Below are positions 52,456 to 62,555 of a stretch of 64,000 nt of DNA, piece after piece. The number at the start of each line of letters is the position of its first letter. Within the stretch, counting starts at the first letter, position 1. Under the pieces are notes generated by a model, which did not search any database, had not been told where the DNA came from, and saw only the letters and a list, made by a program, of their open reading frames with translations. The position numbers and the translations under genes are program-made. Source of the stretch: Ch128b sp964527925 (lineage in GTDB: Bacteria; Bacteroidota; Ignavibacteria; Ch128b); assembly GCA_964527925.1 (NCBI GenBank), contig CAZGQO010000001.1, positions 496,001 through 560,000 on the forward strand. The letters are read 5' to 3'.

Positions 52456-55400
52456 TTAAATTGTAAGGTTAATATTAATTCCTGCTTCGTTAGTTGTTGT
52501 AGGTGGAATCTTTGAGGCTCCCTCAGGTTCCACCTGCGTTCTTCTATAATAAATTGCAATTGTAAATCTCGAGCTTATCACATATCGTATTCTTGATTCA
52601 ATTGTTGTTCGTATAGTTCCATCCTGCGGGATTCCTTCTTCCTTGAAATTAAGCATATCATATAAAACAGTTGAGTTTTTCATTTGAGTATATGAAAGAG
52701 AAATGTTTAAATCATTTTTAAGTGAAATTCCAAGGAAAGGAAATTCAAAACCACTCCTTGTATAGTTTACAGCAAAAGTAATATCTCTTGAAAAAGTCTT
52801 TGTTATATTTTTTGACTGCACACCCATATCATAACTAACTGTTGAACCAATCTTAAATTGTCCACCAAGATTACCGCCGCCCCAAGGTTTAAAAGTTAAA
52901 TTCATTCCGATTAAGGGTTGAAAACCGTATGTAATTTTCTGAGATTGAGTTTCTTCTATTCCATCAGGATTTAATCGCCATGAACGTGCAAACGATGATT
53001 GATAAGAATGCTGTAATGAAACTCTCGTTGCGAAAGAACTAAATATGGAATACTTCTCAAGCCCATCCCAGCTGATACTCCAGTTTGGTCTTGGAATATA
53101 TTTACCAAACTTTTTCAGAATTGGAAGCTTCCCGAGAATGGGAAATGTTTCGAATCCTTCAATAAAAGCGTTGGCAAGATTTTCTTTTGGATTTGGATCG
53201 TTTGGATTATAAAGTTCATTTACTTTCTTGATATCATTTTTAAAGAAGCTAAAAATCAAAAACGGCGGGAGAGTTAAGAAAGAACGATCAACAGTTCCTG
53301 AAGCTGTCATATTGGTTACTTTTACATTTCCAAGCGAATCTGTTTGAATTGCTGTTGTTCTGTTGAAGCTCCAATTTATTTTCCATGATAAATCAATTCG
53401 AGCTCCTTCCCACAATGGGCGAGATGTTCTTAAATCAATTGAATTGTTCTGAGTTATTTGATCACTTAAGTTTCCATTTCTTGCACGACGACCAGGATTA
53501 TAACTCAAACCCAATTGGTACAATCGAGGCGGACCGTTTTCATCTTTATTGGGAATGAAGAAATTCCAGAAATTAGTAATTCCACTATTTCTTCCGGCAA
53601 GCCCATTGTTCATCGAAGAATTTCTTTGCGAGAAGTTTATGTTAATATTATCATAATCAAAAAGAATCCATTTCACTCCCGATTTAATTGCAGAGAACAA
53701 GACCTTGATTGAAGATGGTTTTGTTGTCTGCGAAGTCGTGTCTTTCGTTTGAGTTTGCTGCTGAATCATTCCGGGATACTCTGAAGGTTTTGCATCATCG
53801 GGAATATCTCTAATTCGTGTACGACTTCTCGGATCAACAGATGGGGTTTTTGTAGGAGCTGTACTTTCTTTGAACAAAGGATCCCAGATTTGCTTCCATC
53901 TTATCGAAAGACCTGTTGTAATGTTATTTGCGAAACTTGCTGCTCTGCCTAATTCAGGTTGCTGGAAATTATTCTGCCATCTGTAATCAACTGAATATGA
54001 AAGTTGAAGAGTTATGAAATTATTCAGATTAAAGAATGAAGGCAGTCGTGGTTGTGTTCTAATTTCAAATCTTTGATTGAAGGAATAATCTCTTCCAAAC
54101 AATTCTCTTCCGAAAATATCTCTAAAAATTTCTCTATCACTTCTTTGATACTCAACTACTGAATCTCTCCCTGATGATGTTCTGATTGTATCTACAATAG
54201 TTTCAAGGTGAGCGTAGCTGCTGCCGAAATCAAAAGAATAATTAAGGGATGGATTAAGGAAGCCACCTTCGGTCAATCGCCAGCCAAGTTGAAATCCTCT
54301 TGTTAATCTGAAATCTCTCTGAATATTAGGTCGGTTTGTCGTTCGGTAAATACTTGTACTTCTGTTTCTGCTTACATTTAAATTCATTCCAATATTTGAA
54401 GGAGAATAATAAATCCTGTAATTCTTCAGGTCAGAAATAATTTCAAACAAATCTCCCATAACAGGTACATTTGTCATTTGAATGAAGTTACCTGGCGAGA
54501 ACATCAACGAATACTGAGTTACAAAATTCCACTGCCAGTCTTTCTGTGATTCAAGTTGCGGATTCCTTGCAAATCTTCGATTGAAATTAAAACCAAATCC
54601 GAGATTATTCCAGAAATGTTTAGCGAGAAAGAAATCCGATGGAATTACCAATTTGATTGATGACAATGACCAGCTTTCATTTTGAGAAAATGATTGTGCA
54701 CTAATTCGAAGATCATCAGCAACTTTACGAGCAGTTTGTTCATCGTAACCTTTTTCAAGAAGTCTGGAATAAGTTTGTTCGACTGCTTCATCAACTACAA
54801 TATCTGTATTTGGAAGATAAAGAGGTTTATCGATTTGTTCGTTTCGAGAATAATTCAGAGTTAATGCGCTGCCTTTCATAGAAGATGGTAAAAATTTTGT
54901 AAAATCAATTGAACCGGAAAATCCCCAGTTTGTTCTTAAAACTCTATCACCAAAACGGCTTTCGAGAGTATGGAAGAATGGATTTCGTTTGCTGTAATTA
55001 AAATTCAATCGAATAAAATCTCCAAAGTTTAATGCAAAGCTTGTATTGTAAGCCCATCCTTCTCTATCATCTGCACCAATTAATCTCAATTCGTTAACCC
55101 ATAACTCGCCACTAAGAGTTTGAGTTGTATCTAATGGATTTGAAACTCTATCATGAATCACACCAATTATAAACATCTGTACTGTTGTCAAACTTGGATT
55201 GCCTTTGATACTGTAAAAGGCACCATCGGGTGCACCTTTAACTGGAATCTTAATTATTTGTGTAACAGAATCTCTTTTTTGTTTGATAGCAGTTAAGTCT
55301 GAAAATTTAATTGAGATATTATTCCAATCTTCTCTGATAGGTTCACGATATTCGTAAAAGTTGTTTGAGTCAACTCCAAACCGAACAACAATATCTCCAT

Positions 55401-58400
55401 TCGTAAGATCTTTTGTACCGTGATAGTAAAGTTTCATTTCGCTGTAATTAAAAACATCCATCGGTCGATAAAGAACTTTAAGAGCAAATGTTGATTCTTG
55501 GTATCTTAGATTATGGATTCCAAGAGCCAATGATTGTTCATTCTTGTAAATTTTTTCTGTTCCAGTGGTTTGTTGAGTGCGGTCAAGTTCTCGTCCAACA
55601 TCAGGAGGACTATAGTAATAAGGTGAATTATCTTCAATGTTAACAACTGAGAGACTTATGCGCTGGTCATCTTTGATTGCCTTACGCCATTGATTACCAA
55701 CAAGATTAAACTCCGCTATTCGAATATGAAGTGAATCTGATATTCCAGTAAACCATACTCTAATCATATCGATGTTAGTAAAACTTGGTTCACCAATTTT
55801 CTTTTTGAAGTCGTTCAGTGGAATTCTGAACTGATACCATCTTGTCTCAACTCCACCGCCAACTATATATTCATTTGTTGCATAACTTGTATCAAGTGGA
55901 ATTTCATATTGAAAGTACGAATTCACAAGGTCAAGAACGCCATTTCGATTTAAATCCTCAGTATCGGGGAATCGACCAGCTTCTGTCAAAGAAGCATTGC
56001 CTTCTGTTCCATTAATTCCAGAATAAACACCAGAACCCAGATTGAAATAAAAGTCATCACCACTTGGATCATCACCAAGACTTGGATAAAGTTGTCTTTC
56101 AACATCGTTAGGTATTCCATCCAGACCAACATCTTCGCCCTGATCAATAAGTTCGTTTAAATTTTTATCTTCTGTATCAAGCTTCTTATTTGGAATTACA
56201 TCTTCAGAAATTTTTCCAAGATCGATATAAAGTTTTGCATTTTGAGGAATTTTTTCAGGCAGTAACCAGAATTCTATGAATTCAATATTTTGATCTAGGA
56301 AATTACTGGCTGTTGAGGATAATAACTTCATCATACCACCCCAATTCAAGTCGGTGAACTCAAGTTCAGGCTGATAATTGAATTCACCCCTTGTAAATGG
56401 CGAGTAAACCACATCAAGAACTGTAACCTGTTCATTTCCTCTTGCGACAGTTTTCTTTGGCCAGATTTGTTGTACATAAACATCACTCGGAAGTCTGTTA
56501 AACCAGTATGTCTTTGCTTTCTTTTTCATTATCACTGTATCAATATCAGAAGTTGGATATCCTCGAGGTGGTGATGCACTTTTCCAGGCTGTATAATTTA
56601 CACCAATTGACATTATTTGTTTTGATCCTTCAAAGTCATCAATATAAGCAACGCTTTTACCTTGATCACTTGCAATTGTACTTTTCTTTGTATTTGGATC
56701 TGGATTGATATAAGCTGCTTCTCCTTTAATTGAAAGATTAGACATTTCTTTTGTTGAAATGAAATTATTCAAGAAATTAGTGATAAAAGGTAATTCAATT
56801 TGAGTTTGTCCATCAATACCATAAATAGTGTTCAGGATCGGCTCCTCTCCAACTCTCACTTTGTCAGATAAAGTTTGTTGATTCAAAGTGAGCATTGAAA
56901 AACCAAGTTTGGTTTTTGGATTAATATCCAGTTCGCCTCTTAAACCAAACAAAGACTTTGCGGCAAGCTGAAAGAGAGTATTTTCTTCGTATGAAATTCG
57001 GAGATCAGCATTTGGAAGAAGTGCCTGTTCGTTTCGAATGATGAGTTGGCCTGTGTTGTAATCAACAATGTAATCTACATTTGGAATTAATTCTCTTCCA
57101 CCAAGTCTGACTTTCACACTACCTTCAACGATATTAAATCCTAAATTAAATGTTGAAGATGAACTTCCAGAAGATTTTCCAGTAATCACAAACTTATCAC
57201 GAGCACTGTTTAATCTGGCAATACTTTGAAGAGTATCATAAACATCAATATACATTAATGAGTCAGGTAATAATGCAGGTAAATTCCTTCCAAAAGGTTG
57301 AAGGACAGGAAAAATAATTTCACCAGTTTCTGGATTAATTGTTATGCTTGTTCTGAAATCAAATTTTCCATCGGGTCTTGGATTATTAGAGTCATCGTAT
57401 AAATCAAGTCCAAACGCATTTAAGAATTTAATTCCATTCCAATCATTTCGAGGTTCCTGACCAGGGATTTCGTAAAGAATATCTAATTCAAAACCTTCTC
57501 TTTTAACATTTCTTACTCCAAGTGGATAGATATTTCTGAGTTGTAATTTCCAGGCAGTTTTGTATTGAGGTTGAAGATTTGCTGGTTTGATTAATTTTAA
57601 GATTAATGTGACAGTATCTGGTTTATCAGCAACAAATTCACCATAGAAGATATCATTATCATTACCGGGAGGACCTTCAATTCTGTAAGCGACAGCAATT
57701 GCATCTGTTTCGTTTATTTGAGTTTTGAATGTGATATAACCTGTTTCCCAGTGAACTATGTATTCCGATGGATCTAACTTGATAAATCTTCCGACTTCAA
57801 TTTCACCTGGAACTGCATCAATATTTGCACGGAGGTTTTCTGGATAATTTTCCGTTCGTGATCTTGGATTTAATCTAATATATGCGTTGGCTCTTCTTTC
57901 TTTTGGATCCGGCAAACCTGTTTTCGTCTTCCATACTTCAATATCTTTAATTTTATAGAAATTAACCACATCATCTGAAATTGGTGTTGGATATCCATAG
58001 TATTTATAAAATAAATTCAAATCAGCTGAGGTATCTGCATAGACTGTATCTACGAAATAATGATTAGTTGAGTACTCATAAACTCTTTTCTTAAATGTCT
58101 GAGCTTCAGCACCACCGGATAGAACTTTTTCTTTCACTTCACCTTTTTTCTGACTTGCAAGCGCAGTCAGCCATAATGGTCCAAGTTGAAAACTTGCTTT
58201 TACACCGAACAATGCTTCACCACCACCAACAAGCGGGGAGGTTTGAAGCGAAACATTTCCGGCTTCAACACTTTGAACAATTTCATCAGGATAGCCCGTG
58301 TATTTTATTTTGAGTTGATTTTCGTATTCGAAAGTATTTTGAGTATTCCAGTCGGCAAGTATTGTGAGTTTATCACCAATTGTTCCACTTATATTAATCT

Positions 58401-59244
58401 GAACATCCTGTTTGAAATTTGGTTCGTTTCTTACATTACCAAGCAAAGATGCAGTCACACCTTCAGTTTTTTCATTTCGCCAGCTTCCATCGATTGTAAC
58501 AGCACCGTTGATACGCAGGTTAATTTTTGGAGGACCGAAAATGCTTAAAACTGGATTTGAAGGAATTGGAATATCAATGTTTGTGATTTGAGCAAAAATA
58601 TCTCCAAGTTCTTTTTTCTCAAGTTTAACATCATACTTGTAAGCTAGTTCTTCCCAGTTTTTACGATTTACATAAGCGAGTCTTAGATTAATGTATTGTT
58701 CAATTGGAATAGTCGCACGAACTTTCCACTCTTTTCCATCGATTGTTTCTTTAATGATTACAAACTTGCCAGTTGAATCCAGTGAAACACTTCTGCTAAC
58801 AAGGGCATCAGGTACTTGCAGAAAGAATGGATTTTTTCTTTTTTCAAATAGATTTACATGAGGCAAATCTCTTCGTCGATATTGAAAATGTTTTAATCGT
58901 GCTGTGGAATCGATTGCTAATGAATCAATAATCAGTGATGAATCTATTACTAAAGATGTGTCTGTATTGGTTTGAAGGTTTAATTTCTGTTGATTGAGTT
59001 CAAAGTTCTCTTCATCAAATTCAATTTTCTGATCATTAGTATCTGCTGAAATTTGTTCATCTGATAATTTCTTATCACCAAAATCTCCATGAATGGCTTC
59101 ATAAAAAATGTTTTCCAGATTCCGATGTTCAATTTGGATTTGATTAAAGCTTTTCTCACTCTCAATTTCAGGAATTATGCTTCCCAATGAGAATAAGCTT
59201 AAGAAGGTAATGAGAAATATCTGTGATAATTTTTCAGCTTTCAT
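52456..59244 (-). CDS. sprA: SprA, T9SS outer-membrane translocon protein
   Basis: A 2262-residue giant of the SprA/Sov family, the channel through which T9SS substrates cross the outer membrane. A signal sequence (LSQIFLITFLSLFSLGS) is followed by a long, strand-rich body, with family signatures such as YQPELEFTDLNWGGMMKLLSS, NADLRISYEENTLFQLAAKS, IDDFEGSKQ and YMLNF-like sheets throughout, and a C-terminal region ENEAGININLTI ending the barrel. The length is that of SprA from Flavobacterium (about 2,400). It serves the T9SS proteins in this window, although porK/L/M/N partners are not here. Upstream is a 12-bp inverted repeat with a promoter-like element (see 59248-59315). Confidence 0.93.
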   Translation of the reverse strand: MKAEKLSQIFLITFLSLFSLGSIIPEIESEKSFNQIQIEHRNLENIFYEAIHGDFGDKKLSDEQISADTNDQKIEFDEENFELNQQKLNLQTNTDTSLVIDSSLIIDSLAIDSTARLKHFQYRRRDLPHVNLFEKRKNPFFLQVPDALVSRSVSLDSTGKFVIIKETIDGKEWKVRATIPIEQYINLRLAYVNRKNWEELAYKYDVKLEKKELGDIFAQITNIDIPIPSNPVLSIFGPPKINLRINGAVTIDGSWRNEKTEGVTASLLGNVRNEPNFKQDVQINISGTIGDKLTILADWNTQNTFEYENQLKIKYTGYPDEIVQSVEAGNVSLQTSPLVGGGEALFGVKASFQLGPLWLTALASQKKGEVKEKVLSGGAEAQTFKKRVYEYSTNHYFVDTVYADTSADLNLFYKYYGYPTPISDDVVNFYKIKDIEVWKTKTGLPDPKERRANAYIRLNPRSRTENYPENLRANIDAVPGEIEVGRFIKLDPSEYIVHWETGYITFKTQINETDAIAVAYRIEGPPGNDNDIFYGEFVADKPDTVTLILKLIKPANLQPQYKTAWKLQLRNIYPLGVRNVKREGFELDILYEIPGQEPRNDWNGIKFLNAFGLDLYDDSNNPRPDGKFDFRTSITINPETGEIIFPVLQPFGRNLPALLPDSLMYIDVYDTLQSIARLNSARDKFVITGKSSGSSSSTFNLGFNIVEGSVKVRLGGRELIPNVDYIVDYNTGQLIIRNEQALLPNADLRISYEENTLFQLAAKSLFGLRGELDINPKTKLGFSMLTLNQQTLSDKVRVGEEPILNTIYGIDGQTQIELPFITNFLNNFISTKEMSNLSIKGEAAYINPDPNTKKSTIASDQGKSVAYIDDFEGSKQIMSIGVNYTAWKSASPPRGYPTSDIDTVIMKKKAKTYWFNRLPSDVYVQQIWPKKTVARGNEQVTVLDVVYSPFTRGEFNYQPELEFTDLNWGGMMKLLSSTASNFLDQNIEFIEFWLLPEKIPQNAKLYIDLGKISEDVIPNKKLDTEDKNLNELIDQGEDVGLDGIPNDVERQLYPSLGDDPSGDDFYFNLGSGVYSGINGTEGNASLTEAGRFPDTEDLNRNGVLDLVNSYFQYEIPLDTSYATNEYIVGGGVETRWYQFRIPLNDFKKKIGEPSFTNIDMIRVWFTGISDSLHIRIAEFNLVGNQWRKAIKDDQRISLSVVNIEDNSPYYYSPPDVGRELDRTQQTTGTEKIYKNEQSLALGIHNLRYQESTFALKVLYRPMDVFNYSEMKLYYHGTKDLTNGDIVVRFGVDSNNFYEYREPIREDWNNISIKFSDLTAIKQKRDSVTQIIKIPVKGAPDGAFYSIKGNPSLTTVQMFIIGVIHDRVSNPLDTTQTLSGELWVNELRLIGADDREGWAYNTSFALNFGDFIRLNFNYSKRNPFFHTLESRFGDRVLRTNWGFSGSIDFTKFLPSSMKGSALTLNYSRNEQIDKPLYLPNTDIVVDEAVEQTYSRLLEKGYDEQTARKVADDLRISAQSFSQNESWSLSSIKLVIPSDFFLAKHFWNNLGFGFNFNRRFARNPQLESQKDWQWNFVTQYSLMFSPGNFIQMTNVPVMGDLFEIISDLKNYRIYYSPSNIGMNLNVSRNRSTSIYRTTNRPNIQRDFRLTRGFQLGWRLTEGGFLNPSLNYSFDFGSSYAHLETIVDTIRTSSGRDSVVEYQRSDREIFRDIFGRELFGRDYSFNQRFEIRTQPRLPSFFNLNNFITLQLSYSVDYRWQNNFQQPELGRAASFANNITTGLSIRWKQIWDPLFKESTAPTKTPSVDPRSRTRIRDIPDDAKPSEYPGMIQQQTQTKDTTSQTTKPSSIKVLFSAIKSGVKWILFDYDNININFSQRNSSMNNGLAGRNSGITNFWNFFIPNKDENGPPRLYQLGLSYNPGRRARNGNLSDQITQNNSIDLRTSRPLWEGARIDLSWKINWSFNRTTAIQTDSLGNVKVTNMTASGTVDRSFLTLPPFLIFSFFKNDIKKVNELYNPNDPNPKENLANAFIEGFETFPILGKLPILKKFGKYIPRPNWSISWDGLEKYSIFSSFATRVSLQHSYQSSFARSWRLNPDGIEETQSQKITYGFQPLIGMNLTFKPWGGGNLGGQFKIGSTVSYDMGVQSKNITKTFSRDITFAVNYTRSGFEFPFLGISLKNDLNISLSYTQMKNSTVLYDMLNFKEEGIPQDGTIRTTIESRIRYVISSRFTIAIYYRRTQVEPEGASKIPPTTTNEAGININLTI

Positions 59245-59247
59245 TTA

Positions 59248-59315
59248 GAGTATCTTATCAAAATTATTTTTTAATATAAGAATTTGAACCGTAGAACTTA
59301 CTCGATAAGATACTC
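59248..59315 (-). promoter_or_regulatory. 12-bp inverted repeat bracketing a promoter-like element before sprA
   Basis: GAGTATCTTATC at 59248-59259 and its exact complement GATAAGATACTC at 59304-59315 are 44 bases apart. Minus-strand TAATTTTG (59259-59266) lies at the edge of the sprA-proximal arm and matches the -7 motif TAnnTTTG, though no TTG is at the right distance. The sprA ATG is four bases below the proximal arm. It could be an operator, a leader hairpin or an invertible segment. Confidence 0.5.
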
Positions 59316-59376
59316 CATTTTTGTTTAGAAGGTTGATAATTCTGGATAGAAATTTTGGTTGATAATTTTCTTCATA

Positions 59377-60078
59377 TCAAAATTGACTGATATCTTCTGA
59401 AAAAACTGGAACTGAAAACTTTTTAATGACATTGTTATCATCGACTATCACTGCTGTTAGTTTATTTCCGTAAGCACAACCAGTATCAATATAATAAACA
59501 TTTGCGTTTTTATCATACAAAGTTTCGAATTTTCTGGTATGTCCAATGACTTGAAGTTTACCAATATTAATCAAATTTTCCCTGACCCAGAGTACAGAAT
59601 AATCTTTATCAAGATCCTGAGACAAAACTTTTTCTATAAAATTATCATGGGTTTCATCAAGCTTGTACTCTTTAAAATATTTTTTATAAACTTTTGAAAT
59701 GCCTGCGTGACAGATGAAAGCATCTTTTGTGTTGTAAAATAATTTTAATTTTTCAACATAATCTAAATGTGGTTCAAGAGATTTTGGATTATTCTTATAA
59801 GAATTTAGTGTTGCCATATGACCGTTATAAACCCATGACCTTGCCATCGGCGAAAAAGGTTCACGGAAATATTGATGGAACATGTAGTCATGATTTCCAA
59901 GACAAACTTTAATATTATTTGAAATACAAAAATGAATGGTTTCACTTGAGAAGTTTCCCCGGTCAACTAAATCCCCAACAGAATAAATTTCAATATCAGG
60001 ATATTCATTTTTAATCTGATTATACAATTCTTTTAATGTATTATAACAACCGTGTATGTCTCCGATGATAGCTATCAT
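59377..60078 (-). CDS. Metallophosphoesterase, Ser/Thr protein phosphatase-like
   Basis: A 233-residue metal-dependent phosphoesterase. Motifs are GDIHG (6-10), GDLVDRG (35-41), GNHD (61-64), and later VIGHTRKFETLY and NVYYIDTGCAYGNKLTAV, the two further metal-ligand histidines/Asp. The order matches small bacterial PPP-family phosphatases (PrpE/ApaH-like). ATGA overlap with the CoA-transferase gene indicates a shared transcript. Substrate is unknown; it may act on phosphoprotein or dinucleoside tetraphosphate. Confidence 0.85.
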   Translation of the reverse strand: MIAIIGDIHGCYNTLKELYNQIKNEYPDIEIYSVGDLVDRGNFSSETIHFCISNNIKVCLGNHDYMFHQYFREPFSPMARSWVYNGHMATLNSYKNNPKSLEPHLDYVEKLKLFYNTKDAFICHAGISKVYKKYFKEYKLDETHDNFIEKVLSQDLDKDYSVLWVRENLINIGKLQVIGHTRKFETLYDKNANVYYIDTGCAYGNKLTAVIVDDNNVIKKFSVPVFSEDISQF

Positions 60079-61421
60079 ATGTAATTATTTTTCTTCGCGT
60101 AAAATTTCAGCTCATCTCTAAAATCAGGATGAGCTATGTTAATTAATTGATGAACTCGTTCTCGAATACTCTTACCATGCAAATAAGCAACTCCATACTC
60201 AGTTACAACATAATGGACATCAGCACGATTAGTAACAACACCAGCACCTGGTTTTAAAGTAGAAACTATTCTTGAAATTTTAAAATCCTTTGTTGTCGAT
60301 GGAAGTGCAATAATTGGTTTACCGCTTTCTGATCTTGCAGCACCACGAATGAAATCTACCTGTCCACCAAAACCAGAATATAATCTCGGTCCAATCGAAT
60401 CAGAACAAACCTGACCAGTAATATCAACTTCAAGGGCAGAGTTTATCGCAACCATTTTATAGTTTTGAGCGATCACAAATGGATCGTTTACATACTCCTG
60501 TGGGTGAAATTCAATTGATGGATTGTTATCAATGTAATCATAAAGTTTTCTGCTACCAAGGACAAATCCAGCAATCGTTTTTCCGACATGTAATTTTTTT
60601 CTTCGATTGGTAATGATTCCTTTGTTAACCAGATCAATAATTCCATCTGAAAACATTTCTGAATGAATGCCAAGATCTTTCTTTGTATCTAAAAACTTAG
60701 AAACTGAATCAGGAATCACACCAATACCCATTTGAAGAGTTGAACCATCTTCAATCAATTCGGCAATGTTCTGACCAATTCGAGTGTAAACTTCCATCAT
60801 CTCTGGAGTTAAATCTTCTTTTATCTGTGGGAGTTCTGCAATTGGTTCATCAACTTCAACAATGTAAGTAAGTTTGTTGATGTGAATGAAACTATCTCCA
60901 AGTGCTCTTGGCATTTGAGGATTTATTTGAGCAATAATTATATCAGAATTTTCGGCGGCGGTTTTTATTAGTCCGACTTCAACTCCAAAGCTGCAAAAAC
61001 CATGTTCATCAGGAGGTGATAAATGTACAAAAGCTACATTTGGTTTAATCAATCCTTTTGCAAAGAGCAAAGGATATTCATAAAGATAAATTGGAGTAAA
61101 ATCTGCTCTGCCTTCATTAACAGCTTTTCGAGCAGCTGCACCCATGAAAAATGAAATATGTTTGAAAGCTTTTTCTATTCCAGGTTTTAGATAAGGCAAA
61201 TCACCAACTGTTAATGCATGAAAAATCTGAACATTTTCCAGTTCATCTTTTCTTGCTACCAGAGCATTTATTAAAGTCATCGGGAATGCACAATTGCCGT
61301 GCATTACAATTTTATCTCCGGACTTTACGATTTTTACAGTTTCTTCTGGAGTTCTAAGTTTAGATTTATAGTTCTGTAACCAGAAAGAAGATTTAATATT
61401 TTTTGTTAGAGTATCCTGCAT
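60075..61421 (-). CDS. Acetyl-CoA hydrolase/transferase family (4-hydroxybutyrate CoA-transferase-like)
   Basis: A 448-residue CoA-transferase of the family I/ Cat2 type. Features: PEETVKIVKSGDKIVMHGNCAFPM near the start, HLSPPDEHGFCSFG, LQMGIGVIPDSV, LGIHSEMFSDGI (Glu about 254, the expected catalytic residue), SALEVDITGQVCSD, and GFGGQVDFIRGA (CoA-binding). It would move CoA between acyl-CoA and a carboxylic acid. GGTGG upstream decides ATG 61421 over a GTG at 61424. Gene order alanine dehydrogenase-like, this gene, then phosphoesterase suggests a shared operon but no single pathway. Confidence 0.87.
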   Translation of the reverse strand: MQDTLTKNIKSSFWLQNYKSKLRTPEETVKIVKSGDKIVMHGNCAFPMTLINALVARKDELENVQIFHALTVGDLPYLKPGIEKAFKHISFFMGAAARKAVNEGRADFTPIYLYEYPLLFAKGLIKPNVAFVHLSPPDEHGFCSFGVEVGLIKTAAENSDIIIAQINPQMPRALGDSFIHINKLTYIVEVDEPIAELPQIKEDLTPEMMEVYTRIGQNIAELIEDGSTLQMGIGVIPDSVSKFLDTKKDLGIHSEMFSDGIIDLVNKGIITNRRKKLHVGKTIAGFVLGSRKLYDYIDNNPSIEFHPQEYVNDPFVIAQNYKMVAINSALEVDITGQVCSDSIGPRLYSGFGGQVDFIRGAARSESGKPIIALPSTTKDFKISRIVSTLKPGAGVVTNRADVHYVVTEYGVAYLHGKSIRERVHQLINIAHPDFRDELKFYAKKNNYI

Positions 61422-61433
61422 CACTTAACCACC

Positions 61434-62555
61434 CTAATTTTTTGAGTAAAGAAATAATTTTTTGAATTCAAGATTGAAGATTTCAGCTAAAGCTTCATTT
61501 GTACAATTTCCTGAGTAAGTGCAAACACCTTTTAATAAACCTCCATTAGATTTTAAAGCCTCTTCAAGTCCAGAGTCTGCAATTTCGAGAAGATAATCAA
61601 TTATTACATTGTTTAAACCATAACTTGCTGTTCTTGAAACTAATGCTGGAATATTTGGGACACAATAATGAATTACATTATGAGCAATGTAAACCGGATT
61701 TGAAATAGTGGTTGGTCGACTTGTCTCAACACATCCACCCTGATCAATTGAAACATCAATTATCACAGAACCAGGTTTCATTGATTTCACCATTGCTTCA
61801 GTGACAATGTGTGGTGCTTTTTCACCTTTAATAAGAACTGCACCTATTAAAACATCAGCAAATTTTACAGCTCGTTCGATTGTATAAGGATTTAAAACTA
61901 CTGTAGTGATGTGCTTGCCAAGAATCTCTTCAATTCTTTTTAGTTTTTTTAAATCTTTATCAAGAATAATCACCTGTGCACCAAAACCGAGAGCAGTTTT
62001 TGCAGCATTAGTTCCAACCGTTCCTGCACCGAGAATTACAACAGCAGCAGGTGTAACTCCAGCTATTCCACCTAATAGCATTCCACGACTAACATCAAAA
62101 TTTTTTTCAAGATATCTTGCAGCAATTTGAATTGACATTTGACCAGCAATTTCACTCATTACACTTAAGATTGGAAGATTACCATCCTGATCTTCAACAA
62201 GTTCAAATCCAATTGAGGTGACTTTTTTATCCAGCAAAGTTTCGAGTACTTTTTTTCGCATGAATAATTGAAGGAATGAAAAGATGATTTGATCAGGATG
62301 TAGAAGTGAGGCTTCGTCTTCAGTTGGTGGTGCAACTTTGACAACAAGTTCTGATCTATTAACTACTTCTTCAGCTGAGTAAGAAATTTTTGCACCAACT
62401 TTTTCATATTCATCATTTGTAAATCTACTTTGCAATCCAGCATCTTTTTCAACAAACACATGATGTCCGCGATCAACAAGTGTTTTAACTCCCGCAGGGG
62501 TAAGAGCAACTCGTTTTTCTTCAAAATGTGTTTCTTTTAAGATCCCTATTCTCAT
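61434..62555 (-). CDS. ald: Alanine dehydrogenase-like protein (Ald/PNT family)
   Basis: A 373-residue NAD-dependent dehydrogenase. Family signs are MRIGILKETHFEEKRVALTPAG (Arg15 region), VVKVAPP (Lys73), MSEIAGQMSIQIAARYLEK, VVILGAGTVGTNAAKTALGFGA (Rossmann), GAVLIKGEKAPHIVTEAMV, and VSIDQGGCVETSRPTT with the conserved Asp. But the catalytic histidine (His95/96 in YLHLA) is replaced by Gln96 in FSFLQLF. So alanine dehydrogenase activity is uncertain. It starts the operon with the CoA-transferase and phosphoesterase. A dyad at 62611-62651 lies upstream. Confidence 0.8.
   Translation of the reverse strand: MRIGILKETHFEEKRVALTPAGVKTLVDRGHHVFVEKDAGLQSRFTNDEYEKVGAKISYSAEEVVNRSELVVKVAPPTEDEASLLHPDQIIFSFLQLFMRKKVLETLLDKKVTSIGFELVEDQDGNLPILSVMSEIAGQMSIQIAARYLEKNFDVSRGMLLGGIAGVTPAAVVILGAGTVGTNAAKTALGFGAQVIILDKDLKKLKRIEEILGKHITTVVLNPYTIERAVKFADVLIGAVLIKGEKAPHIVTEAMVKSMKPGSVIIDVSIDQGGCVETSRPTTISNPVYIAHNVIHYCVPNIPALVSRTASYGLNNVIIDYLLEIADSGLEEALKSNGGLLKGVCTYSGNCTNEALAEIFNLEFKKLFLYSKN

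Noticed and set aside
58186..58548. A 120-codon plus-strand frame opposite sprA
   Set aside because: Antisense shadow of a strand-rich conserved protein, low-complexity translation, no ribosome-binding site.
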